51,163 nt of DNA from an uncultured Oscillibacter sp. (GCA_910586735.1 CAJUJW010000015.1:1-51163), one strand, 5' to 3'. Counted from the stretch's first letter, positions 31,022-38,918 are shown. Notes: generated by a model from the sequence alone, not told the origin. Numbers and translations: made by a program.

Positions 31022-32404
31022 ATGACTATCGAGAAAATCCCCTACAAGATCTACCTCTCCGAGCAGGAGATGCCCAAAGCCTGGTACAACGTCCGGGCCC
31101 ACATGAAGAACAAGCCCGCCCCCCTGCGGAACCCCGGCACCGGGGAGCCCATGGGCTTCGAGGACCTGCGCCCCGTTTTCTGCGACGAGCTCATCCGCCA
31201 GGAGCTGGACGACGACACGGCGGAAATCCCCATCCCCCAGGAGATTCGGAACTTCTACAGGATGTACCGTCCCTCCCCCCTCATCCGGGCCTACTGCCTG
31301 GAGGAGAAGCTCCAGACCCCGGCGAAAATCTACTACAAGTTTGAGGGCAACAACACCTCCGGGTCCCACAAGCTGAACTCCGCCATCGCCCAGGCCTACT
31401 ACGCCAAGAAACAGGGCCTCACCGGCGTCACCACGGAGACCGGCGCGGGCCAGTGGGGCACCGCCCTCTCCATGGCCTGCGCCTACCTGGGCCTGGACTG
31501 CAAGGTCTACATGGTGAAGGTCAGCTACGAGCAAAAGCCCTTCCGCCGGGAGGTCATGCGGACCTACGGGGCCTCCGTCACCCCCTCCCCCTCCCTGGAG
31601 ACAGCGGTGGGCCGGAAAATTCTGGCCGAGCACCCCGGCACCACCGGGTCCCTGGGCTGCGCCATCTCCGAGGCGGTGGAGGCCGCCGCCGCCACCCCCG
31701 GCTACCGCTACGTGCTGGGCAGCGTGCTGAACCAGGTGCTGCTCCACCAGTCTATCATCGGCCTGGAGGCCAAGGCGGCCCTGGACAAGTACGGCGTGAC
31801 CCCGGACATCATCATCGGCTGCGCCGGGGGCGGCAGCAACCTGGGCGGCCTGATCTCCCCCTTCATGGGCGAAAAGCTCCGGGGCGAGAAGGACTACCGC
31901 ATCATCGCCGTGGAGCCCGCCTCCTGCCCCAGCTTCACCAGAGGTAAGTTCGCCTACGACTTCTGCGACACGGGCATGGTCTGCCCCCTGGCGAAGATGT
32001 ACACCCTGGGCAGCGGCTTCATCCCCTCCGCCAACCATGCCGGGGGCCTGCGCTACCACGGCATGAGCCCGGTCCTGAGCCAGCTCTACCACGACGGCTA
32101 TATGGAGGCCGTCTCCGTGGAGCAGACCAGGGTCTTCCAGGCGGCGGAGGAGTTCGCCCGGGTGGAAGGCATCCTCCCGGCCCCGGAGTCCAGCCACGCC
32201 ATCCGGGTTGCCATCGACGAGGCCCTGAAGTGCAGGGAGACCGGGGAGGAGAAGACCATCGTCTTCGGCCTGACGGGGACCGGGTACTTCGACATGGTGG
32301 CCTATGAGAAGTTCCACAACGGGGACATGACGGACTACATCCCCTCCGACGAGGAGCTCCAGACCAGCTTCGACAAGCTGCCCCAGGTTCCGGGGCTGAA
32401 CTGA
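31022..32404 (+). CDS. trpB: Tryptophan synthase beta-like protein, TrpB2 type
   Basis: 460 residues, the longer TrpB2 form. PLP lysine in NNTSGSHKLNSAI, GAGQWGTALS, EQKPFRREVMRTYGA, the phosphate loop CAGGGSNLGG, and a TGTG motif in the C-terminal FGLTGTGYFDM. It joins indole and serine to tryptophan. Start 31022 (MTIEKIPY) has AAAGGAG upstream; the longer 30998 start is rejected. No trpA lies nearby, so it probably salvages free indole or works apart from an alpha subunit. The Trp T-box upstream supports a role in tryptophan supply. Confidence 0.92.
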   Translation: MTIEKIPYKIYLSEQEMPKAWYNVRAHMKNKPAPLRNPGTGEPMGFEDLRPVFCDELIRQELDDDTAEIPIPQEIRNFYRMYRPSPLIRAYCLEEKLQTPAKIYYKFEGNNTSGSHKLNSAIAQAYYAKKQGLTGVTTETGAGQWGTALSMACAYLGLDCKVYMVKVSYEQKPFRREVMRTYGASVTPSPSLETAVGRKILAEHPGTTGSLGCAISEAVEAAAATPGYRYVLGSVLNQVLLHQSIIGLEAKAALDKYGVTPDIIIGCAGGGSNLGGLISPFMGEKLRGEKDYRIIAVEPASCPSFTRGKFAYDFCDTGMVCPLAKMYTLGSGFIPSANHAGGLRYHGMSPVLSQLYHDGYMEAVSVEQTRVFQAAEEFARVEGILPAPESSHAIRVAIDEALKCRETGEEKTIVFGLTGTGYFDMVAYEKFHNGDMTDYIPSDEELQTSFDKLPQVPGLN

Positions 32405-32415
32405 AAGCAAAGCGC

Positions 32416-32443
32416 GGAGGCCGTCCCATAAGGGACGGCCTCC
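32416..32443. terminator. Terminator between the TrpB-like and anti-sigma genes
   Basis: GGAGGCCGTCCC (32416-32427), ATAA loop, GGGACGGCCTCC (32432-32443), followed by a T-rich TGTTCTGCTCTT on the plus strand. Confidence 0.82.
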
Positions 32444-32463
32444 TGTTCTGCTCTTCCGTATTT

Positions 32464-33312
32464 TCAATTGATGGGGAACTCCGGGATGCCCGCCGCTCCG
32501 GCGGCGATGCTGTACTCGGGGAAGCACACCACGACCGTGCCGTCCTCCCGGACGTAGAACCCGGTGGTCTCGTCCACGGTGGTAAAGCCCCCGTCCTCCG
32601 GGTTGAAGAAGAAGGTGAAGCCCTCCTCGTCCACGCTGTCCGCAATCTGCCGCTCAATGGAGGCATTGCAGACTTCCACCCAGTCCTCTCCCAGGCAGTC
32701 CCGGAGGGTCAGGTCCCGGTCCTCGGCCAGGTCCAGGTTGTAGTAATACCGCTCCTCCATGGCGGACACCCAGCCCTCAGCCAAAGTCACCACGAAGGAC
32801 ACCCGGCTGTCCGTCTGGCTCTTGACCTCGTAGTCCACGATGACATCCATCTCCCGGCCGGCCCAGTCCTCTTCGGTGCCTCCGGTGGCAAAGAATGCCT
32901 CCTGATAGTCCTTCCAGTCCTTCTGGGCCTTGGCCAAGTGCTGGTCCACCTTCTCCTGGACGATGGCGTTGACCCGCTGGGCCAGGCCGCTCTCCGCCTC
33001 CACCTGGGGGACGGTCACGTCGTAGTGGATGCCGTCTTCGGTCTTGTCATAGTCGACAAAGGTCAACACCTGGAACAGCCCGCCCAAAACCGGCACACTG
33101 GCGGCGGCCTTGGCGACGGTGGGGGACAGGTTCAGCCCCGCCAGCACCACGCAGAAGCAGGCGGCGGCGGACGCCCAGCGCCGGAATGTCCGGCTCCGGC
33201 GGGCCCGGTACCGGGACCTGCCTTCCTGAATGCCCATCCGGACCCGCTCCGACAGCTCGGCAGGAATAGGGGTGTTCTCATAAGCCTCTTTGGCGTTCTT
33301 GAATTCGTTCAT
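32464..33312 (-). CDS. RsiV-like anti-sigma factor (DUF3298/DUF4163 type)
   Basis: 282 residues. A cytoplasmic N-terminus of about 45 residues (KNAKEAYENTPIPAELSERV), one membrane helix (about 46-63), then an extracytoplasmic domain. The domain shows YDVTVPQVE, a charged helix, YEVKSQTDSRVSFVV and the DUF3298 end (YYNLDLAEDRDLTLRDCLG, DGTVVVCFPEYSIA). The order matches RsiV, which in Bacillus binds lysozyme and releases SigV. Its ATG overlaps the sigma factor stop (TGATG), so the two are translationally coupled. The likely role is to hold the adjacent sigma factor until a cell-wall signal. Confidence 0.85.
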   Translation of the reverse strand: MNEFKNAKEAYENTPIPAELSERVRMGIQEGRSRYRARRSRTFRRWASAAACFCVVLAGLNLSPTVAKAAASVPVLGGLFQVLTFVDYDKTEDGIHYDVTVPQVEAESGLAQRVNAIVQEKVDQHLAKAQKDWKDYQEAFFATGGTEEDWAGREMDVIVDYEVKSQTDSRVSFVVTLAEGWVSAMEERYYYNLDLAEDRDLTLRDCLGEDWVEVCNASIERQIADSVDEEGFTFFFNPEDGGFTTVDETTGFYVREDGTVVVCFPEYSIAAGAAGIPEFPIN

Positions 33313-33791
33313 CAGTATTCCGCTCCTTCCATAGCGACGCGCAGCTTTTTCAGCCCTGCGTACAGGCGGCTCTTCACCGTGCTGAGATTCTGCCCGGTGA
33401 TCTCGCCGATTTCCTTCAGGGTCAGTTCCTCGTAAAACCGCAGCTTGATGACGGTCCCCACCTCTCTGGGCAGGGCGTCCACCTGCCGGGACAGGCTGTC
33501 GTCCGGGGGTTCCGGGTCCTCCTGGCCCGGCTCCTCCTCCGGGAAGGGGACCACCCTGGCCCGGCGGCGGAGGATGTCCTGACAGGCGTTGAGCAAAATC
33601 CGGGTAAACCAGGTTTTCACGGCCCCGGGGTCCCGGAGGCTGTCCCGGCGCTCCAGTGCCCGGCAGACGGCGGTCTGCACCGCGTCCAGGGCGTCCTCCC
33701 GGTTTTGGAGGACGCTGTAGGCCAGCCGGTAGGACCGGGTCTGGGTTCCGATGAGGAACTCGGTCAATTTCTCTTCCTTCGTCACGTCCAT
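33312..33791 (-). CDS. ECF-type RNA polymerase sigma factor
   Basis: 159 residues with sigma region 2 (RSYRLAYSVLQNREDALDAVQTAVCRALE, AVKTWFTRILLNACQDILRR) and region 4 (LPREVGTVIKLRFYEELTLKEIGEITGQNLSTVKSRLYAGLKKLR). Start at 33791 (MDVTKEEKLTEF) has AAAGGAA very close; the upstream frame is open but lacks conserved residues. Encoded with the RsiV-like anti-sigma. An upstream sequence resembling ECF promoters suggests autoregulation. Confidence 0.9.
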   Translation of the reverse strand: MDVTKEEKLTEFLIGTQTRSYRLAYSVLQNREDALDAVQTAVCRALERRDSLRDPGAVKTWFTRILLNACQDILRRRARVVPFPEEEPGQEDPEPPDDSLSRQVDALPREVGTVIKLRFYEELTLKEIGEITGQNLSTVKSRLYAGLKKLRVAMEGAEY

Positions 33792-33851
33792 GTTCCTTTC
33801 TGAAAAGGGTTCCGCCCGCCCGGCGCCTGGGCTTTGGCGGCGTCTGTAATA

Positions 33852-33880
33852 TAGACGGAGAAGCGGGGCGAAAAGTTTGC
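33852..33880 (-). promoter_or_regulatory. Candidate ECF autoregulatory promoter
   Basis: Minus strand GCAAACTT (33873-33880), 15-bp gap, CGTCTA (33852-33857), 60 bases before the sigma start. The AAC-type -35 and CGTC -10 fit ECF promoters and no sigma-A boxes are seen here. Confidence 0.5.
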
Positions 33881-33912
33881 GGGAGCGGAAAATTTTTTCG
33901 GAACCGGAAACG

Positions 33913-33944
33913 GAGAGGGGGCCCGCCATAAGGCGGGCCCTCTC
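33913..33944 (-). terminator. Hairpin after the MerR/TipA gene
   Basis: GAGAGGGGGCCCGCC pairs with GGCGGGCCCTCTC around an ATAA loop, right after the stop of the MerR gene. Poor T tract on the minus strand. Confidence 0.6.
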
Positions 33945-33945
33945 C

Positions 33946-34704
33946 TCACTCCGTATAGGCCCGGACGGCGTCCCGCAGAAACGCGGCGCGGCCGGGGACC
34001 TCCTTGTCGTAATAGGCGGTAAAGCGCGCGTCCGCCGTGTACAGCTCAGCCAGTCCCCGGTGGGCCTGGGGCGTGTACGCCGTCCAGGTATAGGACAGCC
34101 AGCGGCGGTGGAGTTCCGCGATTCTCCGGCCCTCCGGCCCCGCCGGGTCCTCCCCGGACCGGAGGGCGGCGGCCAGGGCGGACAGAATCTCCGCCTCCAG
34201 GGCCTTCCATTGGCTGTGCTCCTCCTCCGTCATGGAGAGGAGCTTTGCGTTGGAGCCCTCTGCGGCCTCCCGGCCGTACTTCTCCCGGACTTCCCCGCCG
34301 TACTGTTCCTCGTTGGCCTCCACGGCCCGGCGCTTGAACGCCTCGAATTTTTCTTTGTCGGTCATGGGTGTTCCTCCTCTTGCCTCGTCGATGGTTTTTT
34401 CCACGGTCAGAATCAGGGCCTCCAGCCGCTCCCGCCGGGCCTCCAGCTCCGCCAGGTGGCTCTGCAGCGCCGCCAGACGGTCGAACCCCGGCGCGTCCAG
34501 GATCTCCCGGACGGCCTCCAGGTCCAGCCCCAGCTCCTTATAGAAAAGGATATCCTGGAGCCGGTCCACCTCCCGTGGGCCGTAGAGGCGATAGCCCGCC
34601 TCCGTGGTCCGCCGGGGCTTGAGCAGGCCCTTCCGGTCGTACCAGCGCAGGGCCCTGGGCGTGACCCCGGCCAGCTCCGCCAGGGCTTTCACGGTGTATT
34701 CCAT
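33946..34704 (-). CDS. MerR-family regulator with TipAS effector domain
   Basis: 252 residues. N-terminal MerR winged helix (YTVKALAELAGVTPRALRWYDRKGLLKP, TEAGYRLYG, LQDILFYKELGLDLEAVREIL), a dimerisation coiled coil (LESHLAEL-type helix to about 115), then a TipAS domain (FEAFKRRAVEANEEQYGGEVREKYG, WLSYTWTAYTPQAHRGLAELY). TipA-like regulators bind thiopeptides or other bulky ligands. Start 34704 follows AGGAGGGAT. Its own promoter has the 19-bp spacer and dyad typical of MerR targets, so it activates itself; no clear effector target gene is adjacent. Confidence 0.92.
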   Translation of the reverse strand: MEYTVKALAELAGVTPRALRWYDRKGLLKPRRTTEAGYRLYGPREVDRLQDILFYKELGLDLEAVREILDAPGFDRLAALQSHLAELEARRERLEALILTVEKTIDEARGGTPMTDKEKFEAFKRRAVEANEEQYGGEVREKYGREAAEGSNAKLLSMTEEEHSQWKALEAEILSALAAALRSGEDPAGPEGRRIAELHRRWLSYTWTAYTPQAHRGLAELYTADARFTAYYDKEVPGRAAFLRDAVRAYTE

Positions 34705-34729
34705 GCTGTCATCCCTCCTGACATAGGAA

Positions 34730-34760
34730 AGTATAGGGGTTGACGTAACGGCAAAGTCAA
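34730..34760 (-). promoter_or_regulatory. MerR-type promoter with operator in a 19-bp spacer
   Basis: TTGACT (34755-34760), 19-bp spacer, TATACT (34730-34735). The spacer contains the dyad TTGNCGTNACGNCAA. The overlong spacer with a centred palindrome is the hallmark of MerR-activated promoters. Confidence 0.85.
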
Positions 34761-34874
34761 GGGGGAATTTTGATTTTGCCAAAAAATTTTTTCGGGCGGT
34801 ACAAACGCGGACGGCCGGTCCACTGAGGGACTGGCCGTCCGCCGGAAACGGGCCGCCCGCGGCGGGGCGGGAGG

Positions 34875-36320
34875 TCACTTTGCGTTCTTCTGGATGTAAA
34901 GGTCAAAGCGCTGCATGATTACCACGAACTGCGCCCGGGTGACATAGCCCCTGGGGTTTAAGAGCCCATCGGAGGTGCCGCTGATGAGGCCGTTGCCCAC
35001 GGCCCAAGACAAAGCCTTGTCCTCAAATGAGTTCTCCTTGAGCCTGTCGGGAAAATCTTTCAAGTCCGCCCGGATTGAGTTCTGTATATTCTTCATTCCC
35101 GCATACTGAAATAGCATACCCATCAGTTCGTAACGAACCTGGGGGCCGGTGCCGCCCGTGGTCGGAGGGTTGATAACGTTGGGGTAGATATTTTCCGCCG
35201 CCCACTTCTTGGCCTCGGCCATATTGGCGGGGTTGGCCCCGGTCATACGGGCAAGCACCATCCAGGACTGCTGCCAGGTCACGTTTCCGCCGGGCTTAAA
35301 CTTTCCATCGCCCACTCCGTTCATAAGGCCCTTTTCGGTAGCCCAGGCGATTTCCTTGCTGGCCCAGTAGTCACTGGGAACATCGCTGAAACTGGTGGCT
35401 GGGGCGGGGGCGGGAGTCTGCTCAGCCGCCGGGGTTTTGGCCGGTGTCTTAGCCGGGGTGGAGCCGGGAGCGGAGGACGGGACCTCCGCCCAGGCGTTGC
35501 CCTCAAAGGTGCAGTTGTTGTAAATGCCGAAGGGACCTGATTCTATCCCCTCTACAGCTTCAATACGCGCCCGATGGGGGTTTTTGTTGTTTGAGAATAC
35601 GCAGTTTGTAAACGTCGCAATTGCTTCCTCTGCAAATCCGTAACCGTAGAGACTGTACTCTGAACGATATTGGCTGTCCCCATAGCCGTTCCCGGAAAAT
35701 GTGCAGTTTGTGAATGTGGCAGTTCCCGCTTTCATGCAGTTTTCTTCTATAATAGCATTAAAGCAATCCCGGATAGTGGAATTTTCCATACGGAAGGTAC
35801 CGTCTGTATACTCATCGGTCCCCAATTCGAGTCCACAGGCTGCTCCAAAGATTTCACAATTGATCATTGTAACGCTGAATTTTCCATCTATCTGTATCGC
35901 CGCCTCAAGAGCCCCCTCATTCTTTTCTGTCGGATTTGTGTTATAGCCAATTGCTATGTCTTGAAAAACAATGTTATCCGAATTGCCAATACGGATAATT
36001 TTTCCCCATGCGGATAAACCATTATAAGCGGGGTCTGTAATCTCAGGGGTTAGGTATCCTATAATCCTTGTACCGGCCGTACCTTGAATCGTCACATTTT
36101 GAAGGTCATAAAGATCCAAAGTGTCGTAAGTCCCTTCCATCAGTGCAAAGTAGGTTTTCCCCTCCAAGATAATCTTAGTATTAGACTGCAAGGCCGCTTT
36201 CAGCTCCTCGAAGGTACTGGCGTGAACCACCTTCTGGCTCTCCGCCGCGAAGGCCGCCCCCGGCAGGACGGACAGCGCCAGAACCAGCGCCAGGAACCCT
36301 GAGAACAGTTTCTTTTTCAT
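34875..36320 (-). CDS. Secreted right-handed beta-helix protein with C-terminal SLH motifs
   Basis: 481 residues. Signal peptide (MKKKLFSGFLALVLALSVL, cut near AFA-AE). Residues about 30-280 form a parallel beta-helix of the pectate-lyase/NosD kind (repeated NVTIQGT, NIVFQDIAI, CEIFGAACGLEL, TFTNCTFSGN, TFTNCVFSNN, YNNCTFEGNAW). A Pro/Thr/Ala linker follows (about 285-312), then SLH motifs (FSDVPSDYWASKEIAWATEKGLMNG, and DKALSWAVGNGLISG with RAQFVVIMQRF). The SLH part should tie it to the cell wall. No catalytic residues are assignable; may bind or act on polysaccharide. GGGAGG is upstream. Confidence 0.88.
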   Translation of the reverse strand: MKKKLFSGFLALVLALSVLPGAAFAAESQKVVHASTFEELKAALQSNTKIILEGKTYFALMEGTYDTLDLYDLQNVTIQGTAGTRIIGYLTPEITDPAYNGLSAWGKIIRIGNSDNIVFQDIAIGYNTNPTEKNEGALEAAIQIDGKFSVTMINCEIFGAACGLELGTDEYTDGTFRMENSTIRDCFNAIIEENCMKAGTATFTNCTFSGNGYGDSQYRSEYSLYGYGFAEEAIATFTNCVFSNNKNPHRARIEAVEGIESGPFGIYNNCTFEGNAWAEVPSSAPGSTPAKTPAKTPAAEQTPAPAPATSFSDVPSDYWASKEIAWATEKGLMNGVGDGKFKPGGNVTWQQSWMVLARMTGANPANMAEAKKWAAENIYPNVINPPTTGGTGPQVRYELMGMLFQYAGMKNIQNSIRADLKDFPDRLKENSFEDKALSWAVGNGLISGTSDGLLNPRGYVTRAQFVVIMQRFDLYIQKNAK

Positions 36321-36393
36321 TACAATTTCCTCCCTGATTTTTTACTGACAGATGCCCGCGCCTTTTACCCTCCGCCGTAGCGGCGGAGGGCGT

Positions 36394-36555
36394 TCATCTG
36401 GTCTGGGCTGCGTTTGAAATCGTCTTCCCGTTTTCCTTGCCCGACACCTGTTTCCCGGCCTGGAACCCGGAGATGAACACTTCCAGGATGTCCGCTTCCC
36501 GGTCCGTCATGTTTTTGACCGTCTCAATCATCTCCGCAGCTTTCTCATCCCGCAT
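36394..36555 (-). CDS. Small protein (53 residues), divergent partner of an XRE gene
   Basis: Too short for most gene callers. ATG 36555 is preceded by AAAGGAGGGG and by a consensus promoter. The product is mostly charged helix (RDEKAAEMIETVKNMTDREAD) leading to ILEVFISGFQAGKQV, then a polar tail. The FISGFQAG block has the FxxGxxxG spacing also seen in the small partners of the XRE genes at 38.6 and 49.5 kb. Faces the XRE-macrodomain genes across a shared control region. Function unknown. Confidence 0.65.
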   Translation of the reverse strand: MRDEKAAEMIETVKNMTDREADILEVFISGFQAGKQVSGKENGKTISNAAQTR

Positions 36556-36584
36556 GTCTGGCCCCTCCTTTCTTTTCTGGGATA

Positions 36585-36653
36585 ATTATATCATTTCTAA
36601 GATAAGATGTCAATGCCATTTTTCTTGACTTAGAAAAGTTTTTGTGCTATGCT
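36585..36653. promoter_or_regulatory. Divergent promoters with CTTAGAAA repeats
   Basis: Minus: TTGACA (36608-36613), 17 bp, TATAAT (36585-36590). Plus: TTGACT (36625-36630), 17 bp, TATGCT (36648-36653). CTTAGAAA occurs in each promoter in opposite orientation (36594-36601 and 36629-36636), a likely operator pair for the XRE protein. Confidence 0.75.
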
Positions 36654-36670
36654 GGCCTGGAGGTGATCAA

Positions 36671-37030
36671 ATGGAACTGAAAGACCGGATTCGCCTGATT
36701 CTGGACGAGCGGCACATCAAGCAGAAGGATTTGGCCGGGGCCATCAAGGTCTCCGAGAGCTATATTTCCAACATGATAAAAGGCAAGCGCCGCAACATCT
36801 CCGAGGCGCTGGCCCTGTTGATTGAGCAGTCCTATGGATACTCCGCCCGGTGGGTGCGGACCGGGGAGGGAGAGCCCTATGTCTCCAGGTCCGACGCCCC
36901 CAGCCTCTCCCCCGCCAAACAGCGGCTGATTGCCGAGATTGAGAAAATGACCGAGCCCGAGCTGGACGCGGTCAAGGTGTTCATTGATTCCCTGGACGGA
37001 TACAAGCGGGCCTTCGGCCTGATTACTTAA
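36671..37030 (+). CDS. XRE-family transcriptional regulator
   Basis: 119 residues. HTH domain: RIRLILDERHIKQKDLAGAIKVSESYISNMIKGKRRNISE, then a C-terminal part with ARWVRTGEGEPYV and SPAKQRLIAEIEKMTEPELDAVKVFIDSLDGYK. Start 36671 has GGAGGTGATCAA, an excellent ribosome site. Transcribed with the macrodomain gene (16-bp gap) and away from the 53-residue protein. Probably autoregulatory through the CTTAGAAA pair. Confidence 0.9.
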   Translation: MELKDRIRLILDERHIKQKDLAGAIKVSESYISNMIKGKRRNISEALALLIEQSYGYSARWVRTGEGEPYVSRSDAPSLSPAKQRLIAEIEKMTEPELDAVKVFIDSLDGYKRAFGLIT

Positions 37031-37045
37031 AAGGAGGCGCCCCCC

Positions 37046-37582
37046 ATGGACCGGTTTTCCATCCTCGTAGGCGACATCACAAAATCCGACGCCCAGGCCA
37101 TCGTCAACGCCGCCAACACCACCCTTCTGGGGGGCAGCGGGGTGGACGGGGCCATCCACCGCTCCGCCGGGCCGGGCCTCCTGGCGGAGTGCCGGACCCT
37201 GGGGGGCTGCGAGACCGGGCGGGCCAAGCTCACCGGGGGCTATGACCTCCCCGCCAGGTACGTGCTCCACACCCCCGGCCCCATCTGGCGGGGCGGGGAC
37301 CAGGGGGAGGCCGCCCTGCTGGCCTCCTGCTACCGCTCCTGTCTGGAGCTGGCGGAGGCGCGGGGCGTCGAGACCGTGGATTTCCCCTCCATCTCCACCG
37401 GGGTCTACGGCTACCCCCTGGCCCAGGCCGCCGCCGTGGCCCTGAAGGCCATCATGGACTTTCTCCGGGACCACGCCCTCCCCCGCCGGGTGCGCATGGT
37501 CTGCCACACGGAACGGGCCGCGGAGGTCTACCGCCAGACCTATAACATGCTCTACGCCGGGGAGAAAGCGGAAAGGCTGTGA
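37046..37582 (+). CDS. Macrodomain protein (O-acetyl-ADP-ribose deacetylase type)
   Basis: 178 residues, one MacroD-like domain. ILVGDITKSDAQAIVNAANTTLLGGSGVDGAIHRSAG covers the ADP-ribose adenine site and the catalytic NAAN plus GGGV-type loop (here GGSGVDGAI); later CRTLGGCETGRAKLTGGYDL, VLHTPGP and PSISTGVYGYPL complete the pocket. It should remove acetyl or ADP-ribosyl groups from small molecules or proteins. AAAGGAGG upstream. Pairing with an XRE regulator in one transcript suggests stress-linked expression. Confidence 0.93.
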   Translation: MDRFSILVGDITKSDAQAIVNAANTTLLGGSGVDGAIHRSAGPGLLAECRTLGGCETGRAKLTGGYDLPARYVLHTPGPIWRGGDQGEAALLASCYRSCLELAEARGVETVDFPSISTGVYGYPLAQAAAVALKAIMDFLRDHALPRRVRMVCHTERAAEVYRQTYNMLYAGEKAERL

Positions 37583-37587
37583 CAAAG

Positions 37588-37623
37588 AAAGGGCGGACCC
37601 GCTGCGGCGGGTCCGCCCTTTTA
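37588..37623 (+). terminator. Terminator after the macrodomain gene
   Basis: AAAGGGCGGACCCGC (37588-37602) pairs with GCGGGTCCGCCCTTT (37607-37621), then TTAT. Confidence 0.9.
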
Positions 37624-37650
37624 TGATGTTCTATTGAACGACGGACAAGT

Positions 37651-37770
37651 GCGGGGAACGGGCCACGGGAAACGGGCCGCCCAGGGCGGCGGCCCCTACA
37701 CGGTGTTTTATGGGAAGACGAATCCGTAGGGGCCGCCCCCCTGGGCGGCCCGTTTCACCGAAACCTCCGG
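37651..37770. repeat. REP-like repeat, double unit left of yigZ
   Basis: Two GC palindromes facing each other: ACGGGCCGCC..GGCGGCGGCCCCTACACGGTGTT and AATCCGTAGGGGCCGCCCCCCTGGGCGGCCCGTTT, ending AACCTCCGG. Nearly identical, same orientation, to the copy at 38475-38583. Confidence 0.75.
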
Positions 37771-37777
37771 TGTTCTC

Positions 37778-38410
37778 TTATGCCTCTCTGGGGCCCGGCA
37801 GATACTCCTCCCCCGCCGGGACCATTTCCAGCTTCCCCGCCGACAGCTCCGTCAGCCGCCGGGCGAAAGCCTCCGCCCCGGCCCCCGTAAAGGCCGCGTG
37901 GAGCGTCACCTCCGCCCCGTAGTCCGCGTCCCGCAGGACGCCCCCCTGGGCCTCGATCTCCAGCTTCACCCGCTCCAGAAGCGGGTAGGGGCAGGGCACG
38001 TCCCACAGCGTCCACAGGCTGACCCAGGCGGTGCCCGCCGCCTCCAGGCCGTCCCTGGCCCCCCGGCCATAGGCGCGGGTCAGCCCTCCGGCCCCCAGGA
38101 GCACGCCGCCGAAATACCGCGTCACCACACAGCAGACGTTGACCACCTCCTGACGCTGAAAGACGTTCAGCATGGGCTGGCCCGCGGTGCCCTGGGGCTC
38201 GCCGTCGTCGGAGTAGCGGACCACGCCGCCCTCCCGGAGAGAAAAGCACCAGCAGTGGTGCCGGGCGTCGTAGTGCCGCTTACGGACCTCCTCCAGCCGG
38301 GCCCTGGCTTCCGCCTCGGACTCCACCCGGTAGAGGTTCGTAATGAAGCGGGAGCGCTTTTCCGTGAACTCGGTCTCTGCGTCCTGGAAGGGCACGCGGT
38401 AGCCGGACAT
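37778..38410 (-). CDS. yigZ: YigZ/IMPACT family protein
   Basis: 210 residues. IMPACT N-terminal domain: EFTEKRSRFITNLYRV, RKRHYDARHHCWCF, YSDDGEPQGTAGQPML, VNVCCVVTRYFGGVLLGAGGLTRAYG; then the DUF1949 ferredoxin-like C-terminus. Homologues are linked to translation control (eukaryotic IMPACT binds GCN1), but the bacterial role is unsettled. ATG 38410 is preferred, with AGAGG nine bases upstream, over a GTG three codons earlier. Flanked by direct copies of the REP-like repeat. Confidence 0.92.
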   Translation of the reverse strand: MSGYRVPFQDAETEFTEKRSRFITNLYRVESEAEARARLEEVRKRHYDARHHCWCFSLREGGVVRYSDDGEPQGTAGQPMLNVFQRQEVVNVCCVVTRYFGGVLLGAGGLTRAYGRGARDGLEAAGTAWVSLWTLWDVPCPYPLLERVKLEIEAQGGVLRDADYGAEVTLHAAFTGAGAEAFARRLTELSAGKLEMVPAGEEYLPGPREA

Positions 38411-38474
38411 AGGGGTCACCTCTTTCTTGGTTTTGTGGGCAGCTATGGGACTACGGATTGTGGGAACACCGATT

Positions 38475-38583
38475 GCGGGGAACGGGCCGCCGAGGGCGGC
38501 GGCCCCTACACGGTGTTCTATCGAAAGAGGAATCCGTAGGGGCCGCCCCCCTGGGCGGCCCGTTTTCCCGGAACCTCCGGCGG
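38475..38583. repeat. REP-like repeat, double unit right of yigZ
   Basis: Same layout as the 37.65-kb copy, from GCGGGGAACGGGCCGCC to GAACCTCCGG. Direct repeats of about 110 bp thus bracket yigZ. Confidence 0.75.
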
Positions 38584-38599
38584 TATCGGTAAACCTGTT

Positions 38600-38845
38600 T
38601 TAAATCTTCTCTGCTTCCTCAGAAGAGGGCGGCAGCATCTCCCGGACATCCGTGCGGCCCAGCAGGTAATCCGCGTTGACCTGGAAGTGGTCCGCCAGGG
38701 CGCAGAACGCCGGAAGTCTGGGAAGGCCCTCCCCCGTCTCGATTCTGTGGTAATTACGCAGGGCGATGCCAGCCGCTCTGGCAACCGTTTCCTGTGATTC
38801 TCCCCGCTCTTTGCGAAGCTCTTTTAATCTCTCCTTAATTCCCAT
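38600..38845 (-). CDS. XRE-family regulator, small
   Basis: 81 residues, essentially one HTH_3 domain: RLKELRKERGESQETVARAAGIALRNYHRIETGEGLPRL, then ALADHFQVNADYLLGRTDVRE, a form common in phage-like and accessory regulators. The ribosome site AGAGG overlaps the complement of the -35 box of the divergent small gene, so regulator and partner are tightly interlocked. Probably represses both through the palindrome at 38874. Confidence 0.9.
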   Translation of the reverse strand: MGIKERLKELRKERGESQETVARAAGIALRNYHRIETGEGLPRLPAFCALADHFQVNADYLLGRTDVREMLPPSSEEAEKI

Positions 38846-38854
38846 TGAAACCTC

Positions 38855-38889
38855 TTGACAGCCCGTCCTGAATTTGATAATATTATCAA
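38855..38889. promoter_or_regulatory. Promoter with 16-bp palindromic operator
   Basis: TTGACA (38855-38860), 17 bp, TAATAT (38878-38883), plus strand. TTGATAATATTATCAA (38874-38889) is a perfect palindrome over the -10. The sequence CAT..AAACCTCTTGAC, joining regulator start, its ribosome site and the -35, recurs at 49.7 kb. Confidence 0.8.
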
Positions 38890-38918
38890 TATAAAACTAT
38901 CAAAGGAGGCTGCTCAAC

